The notes below the pieces were generated by a model. It ran no database searches. It saw only the letters and a list, made by a program, of their open reading frames with translations, and had not been told where the DNA came from. The position numbers and the translations under genes are program-made. Shown one piece after another: positions 9,628 through 20,647 of a DNA stretch of 64,000 nucleotides (position 1 is the first letter of the stretch; every line of letters begins with the position of its first letter). The DNA is from CAVVZJ01 sp963752755 (lineage in GTDB: Bacteria; Planctomycetota; Planctomycetia; Isosphaerales; Isosphaeraceae), in contig CAVVZJ010000002.1 in assembly GCA_963752755.1 (NCBI GenBank), positions 62,001 to 126,000 on the forward strand, given 5' to 3'.

Positions 9628-10651
9628 ATGCTCCCCCGGTCGATCCTCCCCGCCCTCCTCCCGGTCCTCCTGCTCGCCTCCCCCGCCCCGGCCGACGAGC
9701 CGGCCCCCCCCTCCCCCGACCGGCTTCGATCCGCCGTCGAGCGGGCGATTGCGCCGATCCAGGCCAGCCTGGTCGAGTACCCGCTCCATCGCGACTGCTT
9801 CACCTGCCACAACCAGGCCATGCCCAGCTTCGCCCTCACCCTCGCCCGCGACCGCGGTTTCCCGATCGACCCCGAATGCCTCAACGCCGCCCGCGACGTC
9901 ACCCTCGGCGACCTCGAAGGCGCCCGCGACAGCTACCTCAAAGGGTCAAGGCCAGGGCGGCGGCGCCACCCGCGCCGGGTATGCCCTCTGGACCCTCGAA
10001 CTCCTCGACCATCCCCCCGACGACACCACCGCCGCCGTGAGTGCCTACCTCCTCCGTCGCGACGCCAACCGCGACCACTGGCACACCTCCTCCAACCGTC
10101 CCCCCTCCGAGGCCAGCGACTTCACGACCTCCTACGTCTCGCTCCGGGCCCTGAAGTCGTTCGGTCCTCCCGAGCAGGAAACCCAGATCCGCACCCGTCT
10201 CGACCGCACCCGCGACTGGCTCCGCTCCACCGCCGCCCACGACACCGAGGACCGCGTCTTCCGCCTCCTCGGCCTCCATCTCACCGGGTCTGACTCACCC
10301 ACACTCGCCTCGGCCGTCACCGACCTCAAAGACCACCAGAACGCCGACGGCGGCTGGTCCCAGATCCCCGGCCGTCCCAGCGACGCCTACGCCACCGGCT
10401 CCGCCCTCGTCGCCCTCCACCTGGCCGGCTCCCTGCCCACCCACGATCCCTCCTACCTCCGCGGCCTGGCCTTCCTCCTGTCCGACCAGCTCCCGGACGG
10501 CACCTGGCACGTCCGCAGCCGCAGCAAGCCCTTCCAACCCTACTTCGAGAGCGGCTTCCCCCACGGCCCCGACCAGTTCCTCTCCATCGCCGCCTCCTCC
10601 TGGGCCACCGCCGCCCTCGCCCTCGCCTGTCCGGAGGCTCCGCCACATTGA
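9628..10651 (+). CDS. secreted CxxCH protein with prenyltransferase/squalene-oxidase-like repeats (one frameshift)
   Basis: The ATG at 9628 has AAAGGA 6 nt upstream. A signal peptide (LPALLPVLLLASPAPADEP) is followed by a haem-type motif CFTCH at residues 57-61. The rest resembles the alpha-alpha toroid of prenyltransferase and squalene-cyclase repeat proteins, with one QW-like element NADGGWSQIPG and TGSALVALHLAG helices. The reading frame changes once near 9950, in a G-rich stretch; after it the frame runs to TGA at 10649-10651. Similar periplasmic cytochrome-like proteins of unknown function are common in planctomycetes. Covalent haem binding is predicted from the motif only. Confidence 0.72.
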
Positions 10652-10697
10652 GTGTTCCCCCGCCACCACGGAATCCCCCGCACTCGCATCCTGATTT

Positions 10698-10950
10698 TGT
10701 GCTATACTTGACGCTAGCTCCTTGGCAATTCGGTGGCCCTCCCAACCCAGTCGCCCGACGAGACGTCGCCGCCTGCAGCGCCTTCCGGATGCCGAACGAA
10801 CTTCAAAATGGGTAAGATGCCCTTGCAAATTATTGCTATTCCAGAATTTGCAATCGGTTGCCCATCGCAGTAGCAAGCGTCCCCCCGGCGTCCTGCTGGC
10901 GATTCGCAGGCGTCCCCGACATGTCGCCGGCGCGTTCCCGCTTCATCCGG
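10698..10950 (+). repeat. dispersed 255-bp repeat, copy A
   Basis: This is a copy of a repeat found four more times in the window (near 17494, 39334, 54175 and, partial, 54565). It starts 46 nt after the stop of the preceding plus-strand gene. Conserved blocks in order are TGTGCTATACTTGACG, CTCCTTGGCAAT, GCCGAACGAACTTC followed by AAAATGGGTAAG, a GAATTTGCAATCGG block, and GCGTCCCCCCGGCGTCCT near the 3' end. There are no obvious terminal inverted repeats and no ORF of its own. The remaining sequence to the next gene at 11149 shows no other feature. Confidence 0.75.
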
Positions 10951-11148
10951 AAGGCTCTTGACCAGCAAAAGAAAGCGAGCTTCTCTCCCCGTCGTTGAAG
11001 ACCCGGAAACCGGGTCCGACCGGATTCCGCAATCCACAATTTGACAGGAACCGTCCATCCGTACACGATTACTGTTGCCTCCGACGGCGCCGCTTTGCGA
11101 GAATTCACCAGGCTGATCCTGCGTCACCGCGGCGGAGGTTGACCCACT

Positions 11149-14100
11149 TTGGAAACCCAGCCCCGCGACGTCCTCGACCGTTTTCTGCTCCCGGTCGCGT
11201 CCTGGTTCCGCGATCGCTTCGGCGACCCCACGCCCCCCCAGCGCCTCGGCTGGCCCGCGATCGCGTCTGGTCAGAACACGCTCCTCTTTGCCCCGACCGG
11301 TTCCGGCAAGACCCTCGCCGCCTTCCTCGCCTGCCTCGATCACCTCTGGCGGCACCCCCGCACCGCCAGAGGCGTCCGCATCCTGTATGTCTCCCCGCTC
11401 AAGGCCCTCAACAACGACGTCTCCCGCAACCTCCAGGGTCCGCTCGCCGAGATCCTGGCGACTTCCGAGGTGTTGGGCACGCCCCTCGAACCGCTCTCCA
11501 TCGCCGTCCGCACCGGCGACACCCCCGCCGCCGAGCGCCAGCGCCTCGTCCGACGCCCGCCGGACATCCTGATCACCACGCCCGAATCCCTCCACCTGAT
11601 GCTCACGAGCAAGGCGCGGGAGACGTTGAAGACCGTCTCCCACGTCCTCGTCGATGAGATCCACGCCCTCTGTCCCAACAAGCGGGGCGTGTTCCTCAGT
11701 CTGCTCCTGGAACGCCTCGAAGCGCTCAGCCCGCGTGGGTTTGTGCGGGTCGGCCTCTCCGCCACGCAGCGCCCCCTCGAAGAAGTCGCCCGCTATCTCG
11801 GGGGTCAGCGTCGCGTCTCCGGCCGCGGCCGTTCGGCTCGATTTGAGCCGCGACCGGTCACGATCATCGACGCCGGCCGTCGCAAGGAACTCGACCTTGA
11901 GGTCTCTTTCCCCGCCGGCTCCGAACGGCCCGATCCTGGCCGGGAGCGTCTGGCCCGCGATCGAGGAACGCCTGCTCGACCTGATCCAGCGCCCACCGCT
12001 CGACGATCGTCTTCGCCAACAACCGCCGCGTCACCGAGCGTCTCACCGCCCAGCTCAACGACCTCGCCCGCGACGGTCTCGCCGACGACGACCCCTCCCC
12101 TCCCCTCGCTCGTTCCCACCACGGCAGCCTCAGCCTCGACGCCCGCCGCGCCACCGAGGAGGCCCTCAAAGGCGGCGAATTGCCGGCCGTCGTCGCCACG
12201 GCCTCGCTCGAACTCGGCATCGACATGGGCGCCGTGGACCTCGTCTGCCAGGTCGAATCGCCCGGCGGCGTCGGCCGCGGCCTCCAGCGCGTCGGCCGCG
12301 CCGGCCACCTCGTCGGCCGCACGAGCAAGGGGCGCCTCCTCGCCAAGACCCACGCCGATCTCCTCGAAACCGCCGCCCTCGCCCGCGCGATGCTCGAAGG
12401 ACAGGTGGAACTCCTGAGCGTGCCCACGAACTGCCTCGACGTCCTGGCCCAGCAGGTCGTCGCCTGCGTGGCCGTCGAGCGACTGGAACGTCACCGACCT
12501 GCTTCGACCTCGTCCGCAGCGCCTACCCCTACCGCCAGCTCACCGCCGCCGCCTTCGAGGGCGTCCTGAAGATGGTCTCCGGCCGCTTCGGCGTCGCCAC
12601 CTTCCGCGACCTGAAACCCCGGATCGCCTGGGACCGCGTCCACAACGACCTCGCCCGCCTGCCCGGCACCGCCCAGCAAGCCCTCGTCAACGGCGGCACG
12701 ATCCCCGACACCGGCCAGTATCCCCTCTATCTCGGCAGCGAGGACGGCCCCCGCCTCGGCGAGCTGGACGAGGAGTTCGTCCTCGAACGCCGCGTCGGCG
12801 AGACCTTCCGCCTCGGCACATCCACCTGGAAGATCGAGTCGATCGACCCTCAGCGCGTGATCGTCTCCCCCGCCGAGGGACGGGCGGCCTTGATGCCCTT
12901 CTGGCGTGGTGAAGGTGCCGGCCGCACCGCCGAGCTCGGCCAGGCCGTCGGCCGGCTCTGCCGCGAGATCGCCGAACGTCCCGACGATCCCGACCGCCTC
13001 CAGTCGTCCTACCACCTGGACCCCCGCGCCGCCCGCGCCCTGCTCGGCTTCGTCCGCCGCCAGCACCACCAGGCCGGGGCCGTGCCGGACGACCGCACCG
13101 TCCTCGTCGAGACCTTCCACGACCCCTCCGGCGAGCTTGGCCTGGCGGTCCTGACCCCCTTCGGCTCCAAGCTCCACCACGCCCTGAAGCTCGCCCTCCA
13201 GGCCCGGTTGCGACGCCGATTCGGCATCGACGTCGCCTGCCTCCACGACGACGACGGCCTCCTGATCCGCCTGCCCGGCATGGACGAGCCGCCGACCGAC
13301 CTCTTCTCCGGCCTCACCCCCGAACTCGCCGAATCCTTGATCCGCGAGGAACTCGGCGACAGCGCCCTCTTCGGCCTCCGCTTCCGCCAGAACGCCGCCC
13401 GCGCCCTGCTGATGCCCCGACCCGACCCGTCGAAGCGGACCCCTCTCTGGCTCCAGCGCCTCCGCGCCCGCGACCTCCTCCAGGCCGTCCGCCGCTTCCC
13501 CGACTTCCCCATCGTCGTCGAGACCTTCCGCGAGTGCCTCGACGACGACCTCGACCTCCCCCGCCTCCGCTCGTTCCTCGCCGACATCCAGTCCGGCTCG
13601 ATCCGCGTCGCCACCCACCGCGGCGAGTCGCCCTCGCCGTTCGCCTCCGAGCTGATCTTCCGGTTCACGCTCAAATACCTCTACGAATGGGACGAGCCCC
13701 GACGCGGCGACCGCCCCCGCTCTCCCCTCGTCGATGAAGACATCCTCGACCCCCTCCTCTCGCCCGATGCCCCCGCCGACCTCCTCGATCCCGACGCCGT
13801 CCGCCGCGTCGATTCCCGCCTTCGCGGCCTCGGCCAGCCACCCCGCACGCCGACGAGATGTCCGAGACGCTCCGCCTCCTCGGCGACCTCGCCCCCACCG
13901 AGCTTGCCGGACCCATGCTCGCCTTCCTCCACAACCTCGAATCCCAGGGCCGCGCCACCCTCATCCACCTCCCCGCCACCGCCGAGCCCGACCGCTGGAT
14001 CAGCGTCGAGGACCGCCCCCTCTACGCCTCCGCCTTCCTCTCTCCTTCACACGACGCCGATGAATCCATCGCCACCATCGTCCGCCGCTTCCTCCAGACC

Positions 14101-15583
14101 CGCGCCCTCGTCGGCCTCGACGACCTGACCGCCCGCTACCCGCTCGAACCCGCCCACGCCCGCACCCTTCTCGAATCGCTCGTCGCGGACGGCGATCTCG
14201 TCCGCCTCGACTGCCGACGACGAGGCACCCGCTGGGCCGAGCGCCGCAACCTGGAGGAAGCCCGCCGACTCACGATCGCCCTCCGACGCCGCGAGAGCGT
14301 CGCCGTCACCCCCGAGGCGTATGCCGACTTCGTCGCCCGCCTCCAGCACGTCCACCCCGCGACCCGGCTCGAAGGCATGGCCGCCGTCCGCCTGATCCTC
14401 GACCAATTCCACGGCTTCGCCGCCCCGCTCGAATCGTGGCAATCCGAGATCCTCCCGCGTCGGGTGAAGGGCTTCCGCCCGCCCTGGCTCGACGACGCCC
14501 TCGCCTCGGCCGGCTGGACCTGGCGTGCCTCTGCCGATGTTCGCTGCACGCCCCGCGTCGCCTTCCTGCCCCGCGACTTCCTCGGCGTTCCTGGCCTTCC
14601 GCGCGAAGGCGAATCGCCCGACGAGTCCGCAGACCCGCATCCTGAGCTCATCTGGACCGGCCGACGGGGCCTGCTACGTCGACGAGATCGCCCGCGGCCT
14701 GGACCTCCGCCCCTCGGTCGTCCGGGAAGCGTTGAATGCCCTCCTCCGTCGCGGCCTGGTCCACGCTGACCGTCTCGACCCGCTCCGATCCGGCACCGAC
14801 GCACCTCGGAGGCCCTCGCCCGCGCCGATTCCGTCCGCAACGGCCGCCCCCGCCTCGGCGCCTTCCGCCGCCCGGCCACGCATCCGGGCCGAACCCCGCT
14901 GGGCCGTCCTCGCCTCATCCCCCGAGAGCGACGCCCCCGAAGCCTCCGCCCTCGCCTGGGCCGAGGCGTTGCTGGGTCGCTACGGCGTCCTGAGCCGCGA
15001 GACCGTCGCCCTCGATCCCTGGGCGCCCCCCTGGCGCGACCTCGCCCCCCACCTCGCCCGCGCCGAGCTTCGGGGCGAGCTGCGACGCGGCTACTTCGTC
15101 GAAGGGCTCTCCGGCATCCAGTACGCCCTCGCCGAGACCGCCGAGCAATTGGCCCGCCTCGGCGACGACCCAGACCCGTCCCTCCTCCTGCTCTCCAGCC
15201 TCGACCCCGCCAACCTCTACGGCTCCGGCGCCCCGTTCGACATCCCCCTGCTCGAAGGCGGCACCGCCCGCCTGACCCGCTCCGCCTCCAACTTCCTCGT
15301 CCTCCTCGCCGGCCGTCCCGTCCTGATCATCGAGGCCCACGGCCGTCGCCTGACCGGCCTGGCCTCCGCCTCGGAGCCGGAGCTGCGATCCGCCCTCGCC
15401 CTCCTGCCCGCCTTGATCGGACCCGGCCGTCGCGTCCTCAAGGTCGAGACCTACAACACCGCCCCGACCCTCGCCAGCCCCGCCGCCCCCTGGCTGGCCG
15501 ACCTCGGCTTCGTCCGCGACTTCCCCGGCATGGCTTTTTATGCCGGCTGGTCCACCGCGACAGAAACCCAGCCCGTGTGGTAA
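11149..15583 (+). CDS. lhr: Lhr-type large ATP-dependent DEAD/DEAH helicase (frame broken several times)
   Basis: About 1,480 residues in total, the size of full-length Lhr helicases. Helicase motifs seen are PTPPQRLGWPAIASGQ (Q-motif region), APTGSGKTLAAF (I), VSPLKALNND (Ia), VDEIHALCPNKRG (II), GLSATQRPLEEVARYLGG (III), ASLELGIDMGAVDLV (V) and QRVGRAGH (VI). These are followed by the winged-helix and Lhr-core regions, and the end is GMAFYAGWSTATETQPVW. Frame changes lie near 11945, 12000, 12495, 13850 and 14600. Every motif survives, so these look like sequencing errors. The start is a TTG at 11149 with GGAGG about 10 nt upstream. Lhr proteins act on DNA or RNA-DNA hybrids in repair; the cellular role here is inferred from the family. 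Confidence 0.88.
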
Positions 15584-15674
15584 ACTCCCTTTCAGAGATA
15601 AGTCGACTCGCATCAAGTTTTTGTGATGATCCCGTGAAGAGCGACGAAGACCCCGCCCCGCCGGAGCGCCGCCC

Positions 15675-16454
15675 ATGATCGACAACCCGCACCCCGCCGA
15701 GACCGACGCGCCGCTCTACGACTGCATCGTCATCAGCGACCTGCACCTCGGCAGCCCCGTCTGCCAGGCGAAGCTGCTCGAAGAGTTCCTCGAATGGGCC
15801 TGCGACAACAGCCGCGAGCTGATCATCAACGGCGACATCTTCGACGACCTGAACTTCAACCGCCTCTCCAAGCGCCACTTCGCCTGCCTGAGGGTCATCC
15901 GCCGCAACTCCGACCGCGACAACTTCCGCCTCATCTGGCTCCGCGGCAACCACGACGGCCCCGCCGATGTCGTCAGCCACATCGTCGGCGTCGAGATCCT
16001 CGATGAATACATCTACGATAACGGCTCGGTCCAGCTCCTGATCCTCCACGGCGACCAGTTCGACACCTTCATCACCCAGCACGCCTTCTTGACCAACATC
16101 GCGTGCGGCCTCTTCTACTACTTCCAGAAGCTCGTCCCCCACCGCGCCGCCCGCTGGGTCCGCCGCATCTCCAAGCGCTGGCAGCGCAACAGCCAGCTCG
16201 TCGAGCGCCGCGCCATCGACCACGCCCGCAGCCGGGGCTGCCAGCACGTCACCTGCGGCCACACCCACCTCCCGATGGTCGCCGAGCATGACGGCATCCA
16301 CTACTACAACACCGGCACCTGGATGGAAGCTCCCCCCTGCCCTTTCCTCTCCATCCGCGGCGACACCATCCTCCTCGAATCCTGGCCCCGTCAGCTCGAA
16401 GCCCCCGAGTCCGACGCGAATGTCACTCACGCGGACGCCACCCAGCATGCTTGA
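15675..16454 (+). CDS. LpxH-like UDP-2,3-diacylglucosamine diphosphatase family metallophosphoesterase
   Basis: A 259-residue metallophosphoesterase. Motifs are ISDLHLGS, INGDIFDDLNF, LRGNHDGP, ILHGDQFD and CGHTHLP, in the order and spacing typical of LpxH-type enzymes and related phosphoesterases. The YYFQKLVPHRAARWVRRISK stretch fits the lipid-facing cap of LpxH. LpxH cleaves UDP-2,3-diacyl-GlcN in lipid A synthesis. Planctomycetes have LPS genes, so this role is plausible, though the wider family also contains proteins of unknown substrate. The ATG at 15675 has GGAG 8 nt upstream. It stands 92 nt after the helicase gene. Confidence 0.83.
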   Translation: MIDNPHPAETDAPLYDCIVISDLHLGSPVCQAKLLEEFLEWACDNSRELIINGDIFDDLNFNRLSKRHFACLRVIRRNSDRDNFRLIWLRGNHDGPADVVSHIVGVEILDEYIYDNGSVQLLILHGDQFDTFITQHAFLTNIACGLFYYFQKLVPHRAARWVRRISKRWQRNSQLVERRAIDHARSRGCQHVTCGHTHLPMVAEHDGIHYYNTGTWMEAPPCPFLSIRGDTILLESWPRQLEAPESDANVTHADATQHA

Positions 16455-16568
16455 GCCAGGGTGATCCACCCGAATCTGCCTGGCCCCCGACTTCTCCGAG
16501 ACGGCTGGCCGATAAAGCCGACAACCGTGGAAAACGATCATGCGAAAACGGAAAGCGGAGCACTGGGG

Positions 16569-17456
16569 ATGATTCGGATGCAACCGACGACGCCACGCGG
16601 CGGCCACCGACTCCCCACTCACGCCGGGTCCGGTGGCTTGAAGTGGGCCTCGCTCGCCGCCGTCGTTTTGATTCACCTGCTGGCGGCGACGGCCCCGCTC
16701 TGCGTCACCGGACCGGGGGTCGTGGCCTTCGCAATCCTTTACCTCATCACGGGCCAACTCGGCATCAACCTCGGATACCACAGGCTGCTCTCGCACCGGA
16801 GCTTTCGAACGCCCCGCACCGTCGAACGTGGGCTGGCGCTCTGTGGCACCCTGGCCTTGCAGATCGGTCCCATCAGTTGGGTGGGCAACCACCGCTACCA
16901 CCACAAGGAGGCGGACCGGTCGCTCGACCCTCACACGCCCCTGGCGGGCTTGGCCTGGGCCCATTTCCTCTGGACTTTCTACGGCCATCCCGAGTTGCCC
17001 GATCTGGCTAGTCGGATGCGCTACGCGCGGGACCTGGCGCGGGACCCGTTCCTTCGCGCCTTGGAACGTCATTTTCTCGTCCTGAATCTCCTGTTATTCG
17101 CAGGTCTCTGCGTCGGAGGTGGGCTCGTCGGCGGCCCTCGCCTCGGGGTCTCGCTGCTGGTCTGGGGTGGTTGCCTGCGCGTCGTTGCCATCTGGCACGC
17201 GACGTTCATCGTCAACTCGGTCAACCACCTCTGGGGCTATCGCAACTACGAGACGGCCGACAACAGCCGGAACAACGTCTGGATCTCGCTCCTGGTCCTC
17301 GGCGAGGGATGGCACAACAACCATCACGCCGAGCCTCGCTCCGCCTCGCACGGACACCGGGCGCTGGAGTTCGACCTGGCGTACGCCCAGATCCGCCTGA
17401 TGGAGACCCTCGGGCTGGCCCGGAACGTCATCCGGCCTCGCTGCTGGCGACGTTGA
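16569..17456 (+). CDS. acyl-CoA/acyl-lipid delta-9-type fatty acid desaturase
   Basis: An integral-membrane di-iron desaturase of about 295 residues. All three histidine boxes are present: HRLLSH, HRYHHK and HNNHH, plus NSVNHLWG before the third box. Hydrophobic segments (LAAVVLIHLLAATAPL, VVAFAILYLITGQLGINLG, NLLLFAGLCVGGGLVGG) give the usual four membrane passes. It introduces a double bond into saturated fatty acyl chains, probably at delta-9 by family resemblance. I prefer the ATG at 16569; a GTG at 16461 would add 36 residues without homology. Electron donors such as ferredoxin are not encoded nearby. Confidence 0.88.
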   Translation: MIRMQPTTPRGGHRLPTHAGSGGLKWASLAAVVLIHLLAATAPLCVTGPGVVAFAILYLITGQLGINLGYHRLLSHRSFRTPRTVERGLALCGTLALQIGPISWVGNHRYHHKEADRSLDPHTPLAGLAWAHFLWTFYGHPELPDLASRMRYARDLARDPFLRALERHFLVLNLLLFAGLCVGGGLVGGPRLGVSLLVWGGCLRVVAIWHATFIVNSVNHLWGYRNYETADNSRNNVWISLLVLGEGWHNNHHAEPRSASHGHRALEFDLAYAQIRLMETLGLARNVIRPRCWRR

Positions 17457-17493
17457 CCGGGTCGGATTCCGTTCCCCACGCCAACGTCCTTCA

Positions 17494-17740
17494 TGTGCTA
17501 AATTTCCCCTTGCCTCTTTGGTTCTCCGACTCTGTCTCAACCTGGAAGCAACGCCCGAAGCCGGCTTATCCCCCACACCGAACGAACTTCACACTGTAAC
17601 GGCCACCGAGTTCAAGCCTCTTGAGCTTGCGGATTTACGCACCGTCTGATAATGGGTTTCGCGGCGTCCGCGGCGCGTTCCGAAACCGTCGTGAGAGCGT
17701 CCCGCGTGCGTCGCCGAGATGTCCTGTCGCCGTTCTCCCA
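17494..17740 (+). repeat. dispersed 255-bp repeat, degenerate copy
   Basis: This is a diverged copy of the repeat at 10698, 39334 and 54175. It begins with TGTGCTAAATTT 37 nt after the desaturase stop, keeps CACCGAACGAACTTCA in the middle, and ends with a GCGTCC-rich block. The central GGCAATCCGG block is largely lost. The rest of the 450-bp gap before the fumarase gene has no ORF that I would support. Confidence 0.55.
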
Positions 17741-17908
17741 GGCGTGTCGGGGGCAAATTCTTCGGACGTTGCCAAACTCGGTCGCCTCTGATCCTCGCCA
17801 TTGCCCAACCACCCCGCGCGGCACTACCATAGGTGCATGCCGGCCCCGCCTTCGCGGCCGACTTGAGAATCCCGAATCCACCCCGACGGCCCACCCGGGA
17901 GCACCACC

Positions 17909-19441
17909 TTGGCCAACTTCCGAACCGAGAAAGACTCGATGGGTCCGATGGAGGTCCCGTCCGACGCCTACTACGGGGCCCAGACCCGTCGCGCCGAGCT
18001 GAACTTCGCCATCAGCCCGCTCCGGATGCCGCGGGCGTTCATCCGGGCGATGGGGCTCATCAAGAAGGCCGCGGCGCACGTCAACAGGGACCTCGGACTT
18101 CTCGACCGAGAACGCGGCGATGCAATCGTGCAGGCCGCCTCCGAGGTGGCCGAAGGGAAGCTTGACGACCAGTTCGTCGTCGACATCTTCCAGACCGGCA
18201 GTGGCACCTCGACCAACATGAACGCCAACGAGGTCGTCGCCGGACGGGCCAACGAGATCCTCGGCAAGGGGCGCGGCGGCAAGAGCCCGGTCCACCCGAA
18301 CGACGCGGTGAATATGGGCCAGTCGTCCAACGACGTGATCCCGACCGCCATCCACGTCGCCGCGCTCGAAGGGATTCAGACCCAACTTCTGCCGGTCTTC
18401 CGACACCTCCATCAAAAGCTGGACGCGAAGGCGAAGCAGCTTGACGCGGTTGTGAAAATCGGCCGCACACACCTGCAAGACGCCGTGCCGATCCGGCTCG
18501 GGCAGGAGTTCTCCGGCTATGCGAGCCAGGTCGCCCACGGCATCAGCCGGCTCGATCGGGCCTGCGACGCCCTCGGCGAGCTGGCAATCGGCGGCACGGC
18601 TGTCGGCACCGGGATCAACACCCACGCCGAATTCCCGGATCGGATGGCCGATCGGCTCAGCACGGAGACCGGCCAGAAGTTCCGCGCCGCGGACAACCAT
18701 TTCGAGGCAATGGCCAACCGCGACGCCGCCGTCGAGGTCTCGGGAGCGTTGAAGACGGTTGCCGTCAGCCTCTCGAACATTGCCAACAACATCCGCTGGC
18801 TCGCCTCCGGCCCGCGCTGCGGGGTCGGGGAGATCCAGATCCCGGAGCTTCAGCCGGGCAGCTCGATCATGCCGGGCAAGGTCAACCCGGTCATCCCGGA
18901 GGCCGTCTTGATGGTCGGCGCCCAGGTCGTGGGTAACGACGCCACGATCGCCTGGGCCAACGCCCTCGGCTCGAACTTCGAGCTGAACGTGATGATGCCC
19001 GTCATCGCCTACAATCTGCTCCAGTCGATCGCCCTGATCGCCGGCGCCGCCAGCCACCTGGCCGACCGCTGCATCGAGGCAGCCGACGACGTGAAGGTCT
19101 CCGGCGCGATCCGCGGCGTCGAGGCCGACAAGAAGCGTTGCCAGGAATTGATCGAGTGGAGCCTGGCCATGTGCACCGCCCTCGCCCCCCGGATCGGCTA
19201 CGACGCCGCCGCCGCGATCGCGAAGAAGGCGTATGCTCTGGGCAAGGTTGTCCGTGAAGTGGCGCTGGAGTTGCCGGGCAAGTCGGCGGAACAGGTCCAG
19301 AGCTTCCTCGGACTCGACGACGCCTCGATGGCCATGCTCCGTGACAAGGGCGTGCCCTCGAAGGACGAGATCGGGGCGCTGCTCGACCCCCACAGCCAGA
19401 CCGTCCGCGGCACCGGCGTCGGCCGAGCCGGCGGCGGCTGA
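17909..19441 (+). CDS. fumC: class II fumarate hydratase
   Basis: A 510-residue fumarase of the aspartase/fumarase superfamily, which interconverts fumarate and malate in the TCA cycle. Diagnostic motifs are GSGTSTNMNANEV (about 100), VHPNDAVNMGQSSNDVIPTA, GRTHLQDAVPIRLGQE, and the superfamily signature GSSIMPGKVNP. The active-site His of the TH motif and the mobile-loop Ser are present. Class II members normally start M-x-x-F-R-x-E-x-DSMG, which places the start at the TTG at 17909, preceded by GGGAG 7 nt upstream. The next ATG at 17939 would cut this conserved N-terminus. It is slightly longer than typical FumC (about 460) because of a glycine-rich tail. Confidence 0.95.
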   Translation: MANFRTEKDSMGPMEVPSDAYYGAQTRRAELNFAISPLRMPRAFIRAMGLIKKAAAHVNRDLGLLDRERGDAIVQAASEVAEGKLDDQFVVDIFQTGSGTSTNMNANEVVAGRANEILGKGRGGKSPVHPNDAVNMGQSSNDVIPTAIHVAALEGIQTQLLPVFRHLHQKLDAKAKQLDAVVKIGRTHLQDAVPIRLGQEFSGYASQVAHGISRLDRACDALGELAIGGTAVGTGINTHAEFPDRMADRLSTETGQKFRAADNHFEAMANRDAAVEVSGALKTVAVSLSNIANNIRWLASGPRCGVGEIQIPELQPGSSIMPGKVNPVIPEAVLMVGAQVVGNDATIAWANALGSNFELNVMMPVIAYNLLQSIALIAGAASHLADRCIEAADDVKVSGAIRGVEADKKRCQELIEWSLAMCTALAPRIGYDAAAAIAKKAYALGKVVREVALELPGKSAEQVQSFLGLDDASMAMLRDKGVPSKDEIGALLDPHSQTVRGTGVGRAGGG

Positions 19442-19495
19442 GATGCCCGTCGAAGTCAGTCTCGAACCGGCCTGGATCGTGGAGAGAACTTCCCC

Positions 19496-20594
19496 ATGCT
19501 CGCGGACAACGACCTGCCGGAACTCGACCCGAGCCGCAAGTCTCCCAGCACCGGGGCGACCGACTCGCCACCGCCCCGCGCGGTGGTCGTCGTCCGCGAG
19601 CGTCGCCGCTTGCGGATCGCGGCGCTCGATTCCCCCGGTCCTGATTCTTGCCGCGGCCTTCGCCATCCTCACCTTCCGCGTCCGGACGACCGACTGGCGC
19701 GGCTGGACGTTTCCCCAGCAAGCCCCTCCGCAAGCCACTAGCGAGCCCGCCACCGTCGCGGAGGAGGAACCGGGCGAGTCCGCCGCGCCCACCGATCCGG
19801 AGGTCGAGTCGGTCGCCGCCGTGTTCCCCACCGCCGAGGAATCGGTAACCCCGACTCTCCCCGAACGTCCCGTGGTCGATACGCCCAGCCCTCGTCCTGA
19901 AGACCTTCCGAACGCCTTGACTGCGGATCTCTACCGTCCCATGCTCCCTGAGGCCGAGCCCGAAGCACCGGCCGGGCAGGTCGCGGCGGTGGCCGTCCCC
20001 GAGGGAGACGCTGACCCCCGCGAGGTCTGGGCCGACATCCAGCGCGAGGCCCAGGCCCACGCCGACAACCGCGAACGCCTGGCCGACCTCAAACCCTTGC
20101 TCCTCGAGCGTGACGAGCGCCGCGCCGACGGCAAGAAGGCCGAGCAGCGTCAGCGCGACCAGGAGCAACGGACCGATTTCCAGCAAGCCCTCCGACAGGC
20201 GCTCCAGGACGAGGGCGCCGCGTCGGCCGACGCGATCCGACGTCTGGCCAATCTGCCGCTCAATGAGCCGATCCCGCGCAGCGCCTCGGCCGTCAAGCGG
20301 GCCCGCGAGCTGGCCGTCTCGTTCGTCGAGCGTCGTAACTGGATCGTCCACGCGCGGGGCCGCGGCGTCGCCGACCCGGAAATCCTCGCCGACCTGGCGC
20401 TCGCTCACCTGGTTAATTCCGTCGCCCGGACCGGCCCACGCTCGGAAGATGACGCCCTGATCCGCGCCGGTCGCGAGCTCCTCGGCGTCCCCGCGGATGC
20501 CACCGCCCCACCCGAGCCCGTCCCGCCCCGGGCCTCGGTCTCCGCACCGTCACCCCGCCGAAGCTCCCGTTATGGCTTCAGTCAGCGCCGCTGA
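19496..20594 (+). CDS. single-pass membrane protein with charged cytoplasmic or periplasmic domain (one frameshift)
   Basis: The ATG at 19496 has GGAGAG 9 nt upstream. The first 45 residues are charged and end in RERRRLRIAALDS. A single base too many in the run near 19640 (TTCCCCCGG) shifts the frame. In the new frame the sequence continues as a membrane helix, PVLILAAAFAILTF. After that come a long acidic and proline-rich linker and a helical, Arg/Glu/Gln-rich domain (RDERRADGKKAEQRQRDQEQ) that may form a coiled coil. Total length is about 365 residues. I do not recognise the family. It starts 54 nt after fumC and may be cotranscribed with it. Confidence 0.6.
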
Positions 20595-20647
20595 CGACCC
20601 GGTTCCTTCGCTCCATCGTGCCTCTACCTCGATTTACCGAGGCCCTC

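Noticed and set aside
11149..15583. Programmed frameshifting in the Lhr-type helicase
   Set aside because: There are five shifts in both directions with no common slippery sequence or stimulatory structure, and many unrelated genes show the same damage.
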